64,000 nucleotides of DNA from positions 4,638,501-4,702,500 of the forward strand of contig NC_008786.1 of assembly GCF_000015565.1 (NCBI RefSeq), given 5' to 3'. Below the pieces are notes generated by a model. The model saw nothing but the letters and a program-made list of their open reading frames with translations. It made no database searches and was not told the origin of the DNA. Shown piece after piece: positions 7,389 to 16,096 of the stretch; position 1 is the first letter of the stretch; every line of letters starts with the position of its first letter. Origin of the DNA: Verminephrobacter eiseniae EF01-2 (GTDB taxonomy: Bacteria; Pseudomonadota; Gammaproteobacteria; Burkholderiales; Burkholderiaceae_C). Made by a program: the position numbers and the translations under genes.

Positions 7389-8009
7389 ATGGACTATCCA
7401 GGAAACCTCATCGTAGTGGCAGCCCCCAGCGGCGCCGGAAAATCCAGCCTGGTCAAGGCCCTGCAAGAGCTCGACGCGCACATTCACCCGTCGATTTCGC
7501 ACACCACCCGCGCGCCCCGTGGCCAGGAAAAGCATGGGCGCGAGTATTTCTTCGCGTCCGAATCCGAGTTCGACGCCATGGTCCAGGCCCAGGCTTTCGT
7601 CGAATGGGCGCATGTGCATGGCAAGCGCTATGGCACCTCGAAAAAAGCCATCGAAGAGCGCATCGCCCAAGGCTCGGATGTGATCCTGGAGATCGATTTT
7701 CAGGGCGCCTTGCAGATCAGGCAGGCGTTCGCCAACGCCGTGCTGGTATTCATCCTGCCGCCGGGTTGGGACGAGTTGCGCTCGCGCCTGGAGCGCCGGG
7801 GCGAAGATTCGGCCGAGGTCATCGAAATGCGCCTGAAGAACGCGGCCATCGAGATGGCCCATGTCAGTAAATTCGATTTCGTTATAATCAACGAATTGTT
7901 CGAACGCGCGCTTTTCGACCTGAAAGCCGTGGTGCACGCCCAGCGCCTCAAGTACGCCGCCCAGCGCCGCGCCCGCGCTGACACCTTCGAGTCGCTCCAC
8001 ATCAGTTGA
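7389..8009 (+). CDS. gmk: Guanylate kinase
   Basis: Phosphorylates GMP to GDP with ATP; essential for nucleotide supply and linked to ppGpp metabolism. The product is 206 residues from ATG at 7389, the family length. It has the P-loop [14 protein letters not shown], the GMP-binding segment [20 protein letters not shown], and [15 protein letters not shown]. An in-frame ATG at 7365 would add eight residues; the downstream one is chosen because related proteins begin MDYPGNL. Neither start has a strong ribosome site. It is followed 31 bp later by rpoZ and then spoT, the conserved order in this group. The region upstream is an IS scar, so the native promoter may be lost. Confidence 0.95.
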
Positions 8010-8040
8010 CGAATCACCCGAAATCCCCGAAAGGAAGACG

Positions 8041-8244
8041 ATGGCCCGCATCACCGTAGAAGACTGTCTGGAAAAGATCCCCAACCGCTTCCAACTCGTG
8101 TTGGCCGCCACCTACCGCGCCCGCATGTTGAACCAGGGCCATGCCCCGCGCATCGAAAGCCGCAACAAGCCCGGCGTGACCGCGCTGCGCGAAATCGCCG
8201 CCGGCAAGGTGGGCCTGGAAATGCTCAAAAAGGTTCCCGGTTGA
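8041..8244 (+). CDS. rpoZ: RNA polymerase omega subunit
   Basis: A 67-residue protein, [20 protein letters not shown] through ATYRARML and [17 protein letters not shown], the whole conserved length of the omega subunit. It assists assembly of the beta-prime subunit and, together with the adjacent SpoT, links RNA polymerase to ppGpp. GAAAGGAAGACG precedes the ATG. Located between gmk and spoT on the same strand, the standard cluster. Confidence 0.97.
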
Positions 8245-8353
8245 GATCCTCTCGGCAGGCAAAGTCCCCCCAAAGCAGCGCCACCACAGCGGCGCTGGCC
8301 CAGGCCCCGAGATCGTCGATCCCCTCCCGCACTGCATCACCGAAAGCCTGAAC

Positions 8354-10636
8354 GTGGTGCCCCCCTCCATCTGCGCACCGCAACCCCGGCCTGACCCGGC
8401 GCCAGCGCAAGACGGCGCAGCCCCTGCCGCCGTAGCCGCAGCCAATGCCGCAGCGGCCAGTTTCACCGCGCTGACCAGCCGCCTGGACTATCTGGACGCA
8501 GCGAGCATCGAACAGGTGCGCCAAGCCTACCGCTTTGCCGATGAGGCGCATCTGGGCCAGTTACGCGACAGCGGTGAGCCCTACATCACCCACCCGATCG
8601 CAGTGGCCGCCCAATGCACCGCCTGGAAGCTCGACGCCCAGGCCCTGATGGCCGCCTTGCTGCATGACGCGATGGAAGATTGCGACGTCACCAAAGCCAA
8701 CCTGATCGACCGCTTCGGCGCACCAGTGGCCGAACTGGTCGATGGCCTGACCAAGCTGGACCACCTGCCAATCATCACCCGCGAAGAAAACCAGGCCAAG
8801 TCCTTTCGCAAAATGCTGCTGGCCACGGCGCGCGATGTGCGCGTCATCCTGATCAAACTGGCCGACCGCACGCACAACATGCGCACGCTGTCCGACACGC
8901 CGCGCAGCAAATGGGCCCGCATCTCGATGGAGACGCTGGAAATCTACGCCCCCATCGCCCACCGCCTGGGGCTGGACCAGACCTACCGCGAACTGCAAGA
9001 CCTGGCCTTCAGGCACCTGCACCCCTGGCGCCATGCCACGCTGGACAAAGCCGTCAGCAAGCTGCGCAACAGCCGCAGGCGCGACCTGCTCCAGAAAGTC
9101 CAGACCGAAGTCAGCGCCGCGTTCACGAAAATCGGCATGAAAGTGAGCCTGACGGGCCGCGAAAAAACCCTGTATGCCATCTATCAGAAGATGAAACTCA
9201 AGCACCTGGGCTTCCTCCAGGTCACCGACCTGTACGGCTTTCGGATCATCGTTCCCACCGTGACCGACTGCTACACGGCGCTGGGAGTGCTGCACCAGAT
9301 GTACCAGCCGGTGCCCGGCAGGTTCAAGGACTACATAGCGATTGCCAAGCCCAACGGCTACCAGTCGCTGCACACCACCCTGGTCGGGCCATCGGGGGTG
9401 AACATCGAGTTTCAGATGCGCACCGATGCAATGCACGCCATCGCCGAATCCGGCGTGGCCACGCACTGGCTCTACAAGTCCCAGGACACGGAAGGAATAT
9501 CCGCCGAGCACCTGGACACCCACCAGTGGCTGCAATCCTTGCTCGACATTCAGAATGAAACCCGGGGCGCGGCCGAATTCTGGGAGCATGTGAAGGTGGA
9601 CCTGTTCCCCGATACCGTCTACGTCTTGACGCCCAAGAGCCTGATCATGGCCTTGCCACGCGGAGCCACCGTGGTCGACTTTGCCTACGCCATCCACAGC
9701 AACGTAGGCGATCACACCACGGCCGCGAAGATCAACAACGAACAGGTTCCGCTGCGCACCGAACTCAAGAACGGCGACACGGTGCAAGTGATCACCGACC
9801 CGGCCTCCACGCCCAACCCCGCATGGCTGAGCTTCGTGCGCACCGGCCAGGCGCGCTCGAAGATTCGCCACTACCTAAAAACCTTGGCGCAGACCGAACC
9901 GCAAGGATTGGGAGAAAAACTGCTGGCGCAGGCGCTTCGGGCCGAAGGCTTGGAACAACTGCCCCCGGTGGACGCCACGACACAGCCCCTGTGGGACAAA
10001 CTGCTGCGCTTTACCGGCAACCGGACCCGCAACGAGCTGCTGACCGACCTGGTACTGGGCAAGCGCATCGCCAGCATCGTGGCCAAGCGGCTGATGATTT
10101 TGATGACCGAGCATGGACATCGCCCCGACGCATTGCTGCTCAGCCGCGAGCGCTACACCTCGCACGAGACCCTGTCCCAGGGCTCGGTGACGCTCGACGG
10201 CAGCGAAACCGCATCAATCCAGTATGCGCCCTGCTGCCGCCCGGTGCCGGGCGACAACGTCGTCGGCTACCTCGGTCACGGCGAAGGACTGGCGGTGCAC
10301 ACGGCGCACTGCGGCGTTGCCAAGCGCCTGCAACACAAGGACAGCGAGCGCTTCATCGCGGTCGACTGGTCCGACGAGCCTACACGCATGTTCGAAACCG
10401 GCGTGGTCGTCACCGTGACCAATGGCAAAGGCGTTCTGGCCCGGGTAGCAGGGCAACTGGCCAATTCCGAAGCCGACATCACCCATGTGGGCATGGACGA
10501 TGAAGTCGCCATGAAAACCATCGACCTGCGTTTCAGCATTGCCGTGCACGACCGAACGCATCTGGAGACCATACTGCACAACCTGCGCCACACCCCATCG
10601 GTCATCCGGGCGGCCCGGATGACACCGAAGGTTTGA
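8354..10636 (+). CDS. spoT: Bifunctional (p)ppGpp synthetase/hydrolase SpoT
   Basis: A RelA/SpoT homologue of 760 residues. The N-terminal HD hydrolase domain is intact (SGEPYITHPIAVA, then LLHDAMEDCD near residue 105 and IKLADRTHNMRTL), which supports the bifunctional SpoT assignment. The synthetase domain follows (TGREKTLYAIYQKMKLKHL, YGFRIIV, GRFKDYIAIAKPNGYQSLHT, EFQMRTDAMHAIAESGVATH), then a TGS domain near residues 410-470 and a C-terminal ACT domain (VVVTVTNGKGVLARVAGQL). The start is uncertain: the track begins at tandem GTG codons 110 bp after rpoZ, and no ATG lies nearby. A MITE lies 100 bp downstream of the stop. Confidence 0.95.
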   Translation: MVPPSICAPQPRPDPAPAQDGAAPAAVAAANAAAASFTALTSRLDYLDAASIEQVRQAYRFADEAHLGQLRDSGEPYITHPIAVAAQCTAWKLDAQALMAALLHDAMEDCDVTKANLIDRFGAPVAELVDGLTKLDHLPIITREENQAKSFRKMLLATARDVRVILIKLADRTHNMRTLSDTPRSKWARISMETLEIYAPIAHRLGLDQTYRELQDLAFRHLHPWRHATLDKAVSKLRNSRRRDLLQKVQTEVSAAFTKIGMKVSLTGREKTLYAIYQKMKLKHLGFLQVTDLYGFRIIVPTVTDCYTALGVLHQMYQPVPGRFKDYIAIAKPNGYQSLHTTLVGPSGVNIEFQMRTDAMHAIAESGVATHWLYKSQDTEGISAEHLDTHQWLQSLLDIQNETRGAAEFWEHVKVDLFPDTVYVLTPKSLIMALPRGATVVDFAYAIHSNVGDHTTAAKINNEQVPLRTELKNGDTVQVITDPASTPNPAWLSFVRTGQARSKIRHYLKTLAQTEPQGLGEKLLAQALRAEGLEQLPPVDATTQPLWDKLLRFTGNRTRNELLTDLVLGKRIASIVAKRLMILMTEHGHRPDALLLSRERYTSHETLSQGSVTLDGSETASIQYAPCCRPVPGDNVVGYLGHGEGLAVHTAHCGVAKRLQHKDSERFIAVDWSDEPTRMFETGVVVTVTNGKGVLARVAGQLANSEADITHVGMDDEVAMKTIDLRFSIAVHDRTHLETILHNLRHTPSVIRAARMTPKV

Positions 10637-10736
10637 TGGGGCGGGCGGGCTTGGCTGCGGCGCAGAACGACGCCAACCCGAGCGGGTCGCAATTACAGCG
10701 CCATGGCAGCGCCGACCGACGCCCTCCTCCCGCCCC

Positions 10737-10899
10737 TAGTGTCGCGTCACCGATCATCTGTCGGTCTGCGCTGGCCATCGAAGCGCATCGCGGCGTTGCA
10801 TCGCTTGCCAATACGCTCGGTATTGGCAAGCGATGCGCCTTGCGCTGCGCTCCGATGGCTGCGCGCAGCCTACGACATCTGATCGGTGACGCGACACTA
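10737..10899 (-). repeat. Palindromic MITE, copy 3, downstream of spoT
   Basis: 163 bp with both TA flanks, in reverse orientation compared with copy 1, in a C-TA / TA-G context. The inner loop differs (AATACGCTCGGTATT followed by GGCAAGCGATGCG), so the apex here is an exact palindrome of a different arrangement. It lies between the convergent ends of spoT and the EVE-domain gene, where its hairpin could act on both transcripts. Confidence 0.9.
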
Positions 10900-10934
10900 G
10901 GCCAGGGCCGTTTGCTATTTGCCCGCAGGCATGA

Positions 10935-11384
10935 CTACTGCGCAAACAGATTTGCGCAGCCATCCGGCAGCATGGCGCGGGCAATCAGCATGAAATCGGC
11001 CTCGGCCAGTTGGAAATGCCCCATGCGAAAAGAGTAACCCCAACTGCTGCGGCCACGCGTGAATGCCAACTGATCGAGCATCGGATGGATGGGCGCTTCC
11101 TGACAGCGCTGATACTCGATGTCACGCCGGTAGGGCACGAAGTCGGGCGCCATCTCGAACTGGTAAGTATCGGCGCCGACGACCTTGCCGATGGCCGTAA
11201 AGCTCTGGCATTTATCCTTGCCCTGAAATTGCAGCACCGGCGAATAAAACACGATGCCATCACCGACGGCCATGCGCGCCAGCGGTGCCCGTTTGCCGTG
11301 GCAAACCTGACAAAAACCACCCTGCTCGCCACGCTTGATATGCTCTCTCGAAACGACGCCACACCAATACTTCGTCATGTTCAT
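10935..11384 (-). CDS. EVE domain-containing protein
   Basis: A 149-residue single-domain protein of the EVE family, a PUA/YTH-like fold thought to read modified bases in nucleic acids. Visible family signs are TKYWCGVVSREHIKRG near the N-terminus, MAVGDGIVFYSP, QSFTAIGKVVG, FEMAPDFVPYRRDIEY and WGYSFRMGHFQL. The start is ATG at 11384 with AAAGG just upstream; an alternative ATG at 11378 would remove two residues. EVE proteins are often found with defence or restriction genes or alone in chromosomes, and here no partner is seen. It is convergent with spoT and only 76 bp upstream of the end of the pgi fusion gene on the same strand. Function unknown. Confidence 0.85.
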   Translation of the reverse strand: MNMTKYWCGVVSREHIKRGEQGGFCQVCHGKRAPLARMAVGDGIVFYSPVLQFQGKDKCQSFTAIGKVVGADTYQFEMAPDFVPYRRDIEYQRCQEAPIHPMLDQLAFTRGRSSWGYSFRMGHFQLAEADFMLIARAMLPDGCANLFAQ

Positions 11385-11460
11385 GTGCCTTTGTAACTAC
11401 CCAATCACCCTGCACCCCGGCCCATCGACCAAGGCCCGCCGATCAGCCACAACCCACAAT

Positions 11461-14295
11461 TCAGGCTCGGCGCTGCTGGCGGCCACCGGCCTGTAGCGCC
11501 ATCAGCACATCGTAGCAGGCGCCCAGGTTGTGGTAGTCGACCTTGCCGGCGTTGCTTTTTTCGCGCGTGTGATTGCGGTTGGCGCGGTCGAGGATGCGAA
11601 ACCAGGCGCCATGGCGGTGGTCCACGAAGTGCGTCCAGCAGTAGTCCCAGATGCGGTCGTACCAGTCCCAATAGACTGGCTCCCCGGTGTGCAGCGCCAG
11701 CAGGGCGGCGGCGGCCAGGCTTTCGGCCTGCACCCAGTGGTATTTGCCGTCATCGCAGATGCTGCCGTCCGGCGCCATGCCGTAGCAGATGCCGCCATGC
11801 ACGGTGTCCCAACCCTTGGCCATGGCCGCATCGAACAGCCGCTGCGCGCAGGGGCGGTGCCAGGGCGCGGGGTGCAAGTCATCGAGTTGCAGCAGCAATT
11901 TGGCCCATTCGGTCTGGTGGCCCAGTTGGTAGCCCCAGGGGCGAAAGATGTTGCTGCGGTCGTGGCGGTTGTAGTTCCAGTCCACCGACCAGTCGGCCCG
12001 GAAATGCTCCCACACCCAGCCGTCGGACAGCGCCGCCTGGCGCTGGCAGATGCCCTGCGCCAATTGCTCGGCGCGCTCGATGTAGCGGCGCTCGCCGGTG
12101 GCGCGTCCGGCCGAGATCATGGCCTCGCAGGCGTGCATGTTGGCGTTCTGGCCACGATAGTCGGTGAGCGTCCAGTGGCTGTCGGCCTCGTCGGCATACA
12201 GGCCCATGGCTGCCTGCCAGAAATGCTGCTCGGCGGTGTCGAATGCCTGGGCCAGGTCGTCGCGTGCCTGCGGCACTCCGGCCTCCAGCGCGCGGGCGTA
12301 GGCCAGCATCACAAAGGCCATGCCGTAGCAGTGGCGCGTGCCGTCGAGCACCGTCGCGGCACCCTCGTGCCAGTCGATCAGCCAGGCATAGCCGCCGCTG
12401 GCGCGGTCGAGAAATGCGTTGCGCACGAATTCCAGCGCGTGCAGCAGCCCGGCGCGGTAGCGCTCTTGGCCGGTGCTGCGGCAGAGCATGGCATGCGTCA
12501 CCACAAACCGCGTGGCGCTGACCAGGTGGCGCGTGCGCTGGTCGTACACCGTGCCATCGTCCAGAAAGAAGTGGTACATGCCGCCACTGGGGTCGGTGGC
12601 CACAGGCTCGTAAAAGGCCATGGTCTGGCGCATATGCGCGCGCAGAAAATCGCTCGATCGGTAGTTCGGCCGTGCCGTCGTTGCGGCCTGCGATCCAGGC
12701 GCGGTGTGTCCGCCTGTGCCCAGCGCAGTGGGCCCGTCCGTGCGCAGCCTGCCCAGCAGCCCTGCGGTGGAGCCATCCAGGCCCGCCAGGTCGCCGCTGG
12801 CCAGCCGCGGCCCCAAGTCTTTGGCCAGTTGCTTGCCCAGTTCCACGCCCCATTGGTCAAAGCTGTTGATGCCCCACAGGCTGCCGCTGACGAACACGCG
12901 GTGCTCTTGCAGTGCAATCAGCGCGCCCAGCGATGCGGGGGTGAGCGACTCCAGCAACAAAAAGCTGCTGGGCCGGTTGCCGGGGAAGTGGCGCTGCCCG
13001 TCGTCGCTGGCCTGGCCCTGCATCAGGGCCTGGGCCTGGGCCAGCGCGTTGGCCAGCAGCAGGTCGTGGTGCCCGGGCAAGGGGTGCGTGGCCTGGCGCA
13101 CGGCGACGATTTCCAGCGGCAGCACATCGCTGCCCTGGTGCAGCATCTGAAAGAACGCATGCTGGCCGTTGGTGCCCGGCTCGCCCCACAGCACGGGTGC
13201 CGTGGCATAGGCCAGGGGTCGACCGCCCGCGCGCCCGACGCGCTTGCCGTTGCTTTCCATCTCCAACTGCTGCAAATAAGCCGGGTAGCGGCGCAGCGCA
13301 GCATGGTAGGGGGCGATGCAGCGGCTGCCAAAGCCCTGGAAGTTGCGGTACCAGACATCGAGCAGGCCCAGACGCACGGGCAGGTTCTGCGCCAGCGGGG
13401 CAGTGCGGAAATGCCCGTCCATCGCATGCGCGCCCGCCAGCAGTTCGCGAAAGCCCTGCGCCCCGATGGCGATGGCCAGCGGCAGGCCAATGGCCGACCA
13501 CAATGAGTAGCGCCCGCCCACCCAGTCCCAAAAGCCGAAGCTGGTGCTGATGCCCCATGCGCCGGCGGCCTCGGTGTTGCTGGTCAGCGCCACGAAATGC
13601 CGCGCCACATCGCGCCCGCCCTGCGCCGCAAACCAGGCCAGCGCCGATCGCGCATTGGTCATGGTCTCGGCCGTGGTGAAGGTCTTGGAGGCCACGAGGA
13701 ACAAACTGCTCTCGGGGCGCAGGCCCTTGAGCACGCGGTGCAGTTCATGCCCGTCGACGTTCGAGACAAAGTGCATGCGCTTGCCGGGCAGACTGAATTC
13801 TTCCAGCGCCAGCACGGCCATCTGCGGGCCCAGGTCCGAGCCGCCGATGCCGATGTTCACCACATCGGTGATGGCCTGCATGCTGCGCACGCGTTCGGCG
13901 TAGGCCAGCATCGCATCGAGCGTGCGGTGCACATCGGCCAGGCGCTGCGCCGTTTGCGGGCCATCCCCGGGCCAGACCAGCCCTGCGGGGCGGCGCAGCA
14001 GGGTGTGCAGCACGGCACGGTTTTCGGTGCTGTTGATGGGCGCCCCGGCCAGCATTGCATCACGCTGCTGCTCCAGCGCGCAGGCGCGGGCCAGGTCCAG
14101 CAGCAGGGCTTCGGTGTCGCGCTCCCAGAGGTTCTTGGACAGGTCGGCAAACAGATAGGGCGCAGACTGGCTGAAATGCGCAAAGCGCTGGGTATCCTTG
14201 GCAAAGGCTTGCCGCAGATCGAGGTGCCGACCCCGGTCAGAAAAATGGGCCGCCAGCAGGGGCCATGGTGCAGTCTGGTCGCAACGGATGGACAT
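11461..14295 (-). CDS. pgi: Fusion of glucose-6-phosphate isomerase and AGE-family sugar epimerase/isomerase
   Basis: A 944-residue two-domain protein. Residues 1 to about 505 are a complete phosphoglucose isomerase (glucose 6-phosphate to fructose 6-phosphate): NIGIGGSDLGPQM, SKTFTTAETMTNA, the signature VGGRYSLWSAIG, and the second signature GSLWGINSFDQWGVELGKQL. A low-complexity linker of about 35 residues rich in Gly, Thr and Ala follows. Residues from about 541 are a complete N-acylglucosamine 2-epimerase / mannose isomerase type (alpha/alpha)6 barrel: DPSGGMYHFFLDDGTVYDQ, TRHLVSATRFVV, DWHEGAATVLDGTRHCYGMA, HACEAMISA and WNYNRHDRSN. No stop or frameshift lies between the parts. The ATG at 14295 is chosen over an upstream start because the isomerase family begins here. 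It is divergent from zwf, with shared control sequence. The epimerase may feed mannose or a related sugar into fructose 6-phosphate; that is inference. Confidence 0.92.
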   Translation of the reverse strand: MSIRCDQTAPWPLLAAHFSDRGRHLDLRQAFAKDTQRFAHFSQSAPYLFADLSKNLWERDTEALLLDLARACALEQQRDAMLAGAPINSTENRAVLHTLLRRPAGLVWPGDGPQTAQRLADVHRTLDAMLAYAERVRSMQAITDVVNIGIGGSDLGPQMAVLALEEFSLPGKRMHFVSNVDGHELHRVLKGLRPESSLFLVASKTFTTAETMTNARSALAWFAAQGGRDVARHFVALTSNTEAAGAWGISTSFGFWDWVGGRYSLWSAIGLPLAIAIGAQGFRELLAGAHAMDGHFRTAPLAQNLPVRLGLLDVWYRNFQGFGSRCIAPYHAALRRYPAYLQQLEMESNGKRVGRAGGRPLAYATAPVLWGEPGTNGQHAFFQMLHQGSDVLPLEIVAVRQATHPLPGHHDLLLANALAQAQALMQGQASDDGQRHFPGNRPSSFLLLESLTPASLGALIALQEHRVFVSGSLWGINSFDQWGVELGKQLAKDLGPRLASGDLAGLDGSTAGLLGRLRTDGPTALGTGGHTAPGSQAATTARPNYRSSDFLRAHMRQTMAFYEPVATDPSGGMYHFFLDDGTVYDQRTRHLVSATRFVVTHAMLCRSTGQERYRAGLLHALEFVRNAFLDRASGGYAWLIDWHEGAATVLDGTRHCYGMAFVMLAYARALEAGVPQARDDLAQAFDTAEQHFWQAAMGLYADEADSHWTLTDYRGQNANMHACEAMISAGRATGERRYIERAEQLAQGICQRQAALSDGWVWEHFRADWSVDWNYNRHDRSNIFRPWGYQLGHQTEWAKLLLQLDDLHPAPWHRPCAQRLFDAAMAKGWDTVHGGICYGMAPDGSICDDGKYHWVQAESLAAAALLALHTGEPVYWDWYDRIWDYCWTHFVDHRHGAWFRILDRANRNHTREKSNAGKVDYHNLGACYDVLMALQAGGRQQRRA

Positions 14296-14346
14296 GGGTG
14301 TGGTGTCGGTCGAGAGGGAAAAAAAGCAGCCGCAGGCTATCGTGAT

Positions 14347-14361
14347 GGTAACTTGATTACG
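14347..14361. promoter_or_regulatory. HexR-like operator upstream of the pgi fusion
   Basis: GTAACTTGATTAC at 14348-14360 has inverted GTAA/TTAC arms around five bases. It resembles the HexR consensus for sugar-catabolism genes (TGTAA-N5-TTACA). A matching site lies before zwf at 14599-14613. The site is about 52 bp upstream of the pgi start codon. Assignment to HexR is by motif resemblance only. Confidence 0.5.
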
Positions 14362-14429
14362 AACAATCGGCGCCAACCTTCTGGGGCTTCATCCCGCTAT
14401 CGAACATGCGCTACGAGGATGGAAGCCAC

Positions 14430-14593
14430 TAGTGTCGCGTCACCGATCATCTGTCGGTCTGCGCTGGCCATCGGAGCGCATCGCGGCGTTGCATCGCTTG
14501 CCAATACGCTCGGTATTGGCTGCGCGATGCGCCTTGCGCTGCGCTCCGATGGCTGCGCGCAGCCTACGACATCTGATCCGTGACACGACACTA
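14430..14593 (-). repeat. Palindromic MITE, copy 4, in the pgi/zwf divergent region
   Basis: 164 bp, reverse orientation, CTAG context on both sides. The right end carries small changes (ATCCGTGACACGACAC). It separates the two HexR-like sites by a further 162 bp and ends only six bases before the zwf-side operator, so it probably altered the spacing of a shared divergent promoter. The stretch 14362-14429 holds no recognisable feature. Confidence 0.9.
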
Positions 14594-14598
14594 GGGCA

Positions 14599-14613
14599 TG
14601 TAACGTGATTACA
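14599..14613. promoter_or_regulatory. HexR-like operator upstream of zwf
   Basis: TGTAACGTGATTACA, a 15-bp imperfect palindrome with arms TGTAA and TTACA, 28 bp upstream of the zwf start codon. It differs from the pgi-side site by one base in the core 13 bases. zwf is a classic HexR target in many proteobacteria. Confidence 0.55.
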
Positions 14614-14641
14614 ATTTCGCAGCACTCTCGACGGAGATACC

Positions 14642-16096
14642 ATGAGTTTCGACCTCGTCCTGTTCGGCGGCACCGGCGACCTCGCCTGGCGCAAGCTCAT
14701 GCCGGCATTGTTTCAGGCTTTCCGGCATCGCACACTGCCCGAGGGCGGGCGGATCATTGCCGTGGCGCGCGACGATCTGAGCGACGAACAATACCGCAGC
14801 CGGATAAAGTCGCGCTTCGACTGCGTGGAGTTGGCCAAGCGCCCCACGCCCGACGAGTTCGCCCGCTTTGCGGCCTTGCTGCATTACCTGCGCATGGACC
14901 TGTCCCAAACGCAGGACTACCAGCGCCTGGCACAGACCTTGAACGCGCGCGCTGCCGATTCGGTGGTGATGTATGTGGCCACCGCGCCCAGCCTGTTCAC
15001 CAATGTGTGCGAGCAGATCGCGGCCGTCGGCCTGAACGGCCCCGGCACCCGCGTGGTGCTGGAAAAACCCCTGGGCCACGACCTGCGCTCGAACCGGGCC
15101 ATCAACGACAGCCTGCGCCGCGTGCTGCGCGAAGAGCAGGTTTTCCGCATCGACCATTACCTGGGCAAGCCCTCGGTGCAGAACCTGTTTGCGCTGCGCT
15201 TTGGCAATGCGCTGTTCGAGCCCCTGTGGCGGCGTGAAACCATTGCCAACATCCAGATCACCATCGCCGAAGAACTGGGCGTGGAAACGCGCGGTGCGTT
15301 CTACGACCAGACCGGCGCGCTGCGCGACATGGTGCAAAACCATGCGCTGCAATTGCTGTGCGCGATCGGCATGGAGCCACCGATCAACTCCGGCGCCAAC
15401 GCCATCCGCGACGAGAAGCTCAAGGTGCTGCAATCGCTCAAGCCCTGGACTGCCGACACCATCGGCCAGCATGTGATCCGCGGGCAATACGCCGCAGGCA
15501 ACACGCAAGGCCAGGCCATGCCGGGCTATTTGCAGGAAAAAGGCGTGGCGCCGGGCAGCAACACCGAGACCTTCGTCGCGCTGCGCACCGAGATCTCGAA
15601 CTGGCGCTGGGCCGGCGTGCCGTTTTACATTCGCACCGGCAAGCGGCTGGCGGGGCGCGATGCGCATATCGTCGTCAACTTTCACCCGGTGCCCCACCCC
15701 ATCTTCAGAACCCCTGCGGGCGTGGCCAACCGGCTGGTGATCCACCTGCAGCCCAAGGACGGGCTGGAGCTGCATCTGCTGGCCCAGGGCGCGGCGCAGC
15801 ACCAGAGCGAGCCTGCGCTGTCGCAGGTGCACCTGAACCTGGACTTCGAGCAGCGCTTTGGCACCGAGCGCGTGGGCGCCTACGAGCGCCTGCTGCTCGA
15901 CGTGATTGCCGGCCGGCTGAACCTGTTCGTGCGCAGCGACGAGCAGCAAGAGGCCTGGCGCTGGGTGGAGCCGATACTGCAGCACTGGCAGGACGACCCG
16001 GTCGGGCCACGACCTTATGCGGCCGGCAGTTGGGGCCCGAGCGCGGCCAGCGCGATGATCGCCCGCGACGGCTACTGCTGGAGCGAGGAGGTCTGA
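14642..16096 (+). CDS. zwf: Glucose-6-phosphate dehydrogenase
   Basis: Oxidises glucose 6-phosphate to 6-phosphogluconolactone with NAD(P)+, the entry to the pentose phosphate and Entner-Doudoroff routes. It is 484 residues, the usual length. The dinucleotide-binding loop FGGTGDLAWRKLMPAL is at the N-terminus, and the active-site segment RIDHYLGKPSVQNL contains the catalytic histidine. Further family blocks are EKPLGHDLRSN and YIRTGKRLAGRDAHI. CGGAGATACC precedes the ATG. Divergent from the Pgi fusion gene, which acts on the same substrate. The 3' end overlaps the convergent DedA-family gene by 25 bp. Confidence 0.96.
   Translation: MSFDLVLFGGTGDLAWRKLMPALFQAFRHRTLPEGGRIIAVARDDLSDEQYRSRIKSRFDCVELAKRPTPDEFARFAALLHYLRMDLSQTQDYQRLAQTLNARAADSVVMYVATAPSLFTNVCEQIAAVGLNGPGTRVVLEKPLGHDLRSNRAINDSLRRVLREEQVFRIDHYLGKPSVQNLFALRFGNALFEPLWRRETIANIQITIAEELGVETRGAFYDQTGALRDMVQNHALQLLCAIGMEPPINSGANAIRDEKLKVLQSLKPWTADTIGQHVIRGQYAAGNTQGQAMPGYLQEKGVAPGSNTETFVALRTEISNWRWAGVPFYIRTGKRLAGRDAHIVVNFHPVPHPIFRTPAGVANRLVIHLQPKDGLELHLLAQGAAQHQSEPALSQVHLNLDFEQRFGTERVGAYERLLLDVIAGRLNLFVRSDEQQEAWRWVEPILQHWQDDPVGPRPYAAGSWGPSAASAMIARDGYCWSEEV

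Noticed and set aside
8277..8296. Hairpin AGCGCC-N8-GGCGCT between rpoZ and spoT as a terminator
   Set aside because: There is no following T-run, and spoT is normally transcribed together with rpoZ, so the stem is not supported as a terminator.
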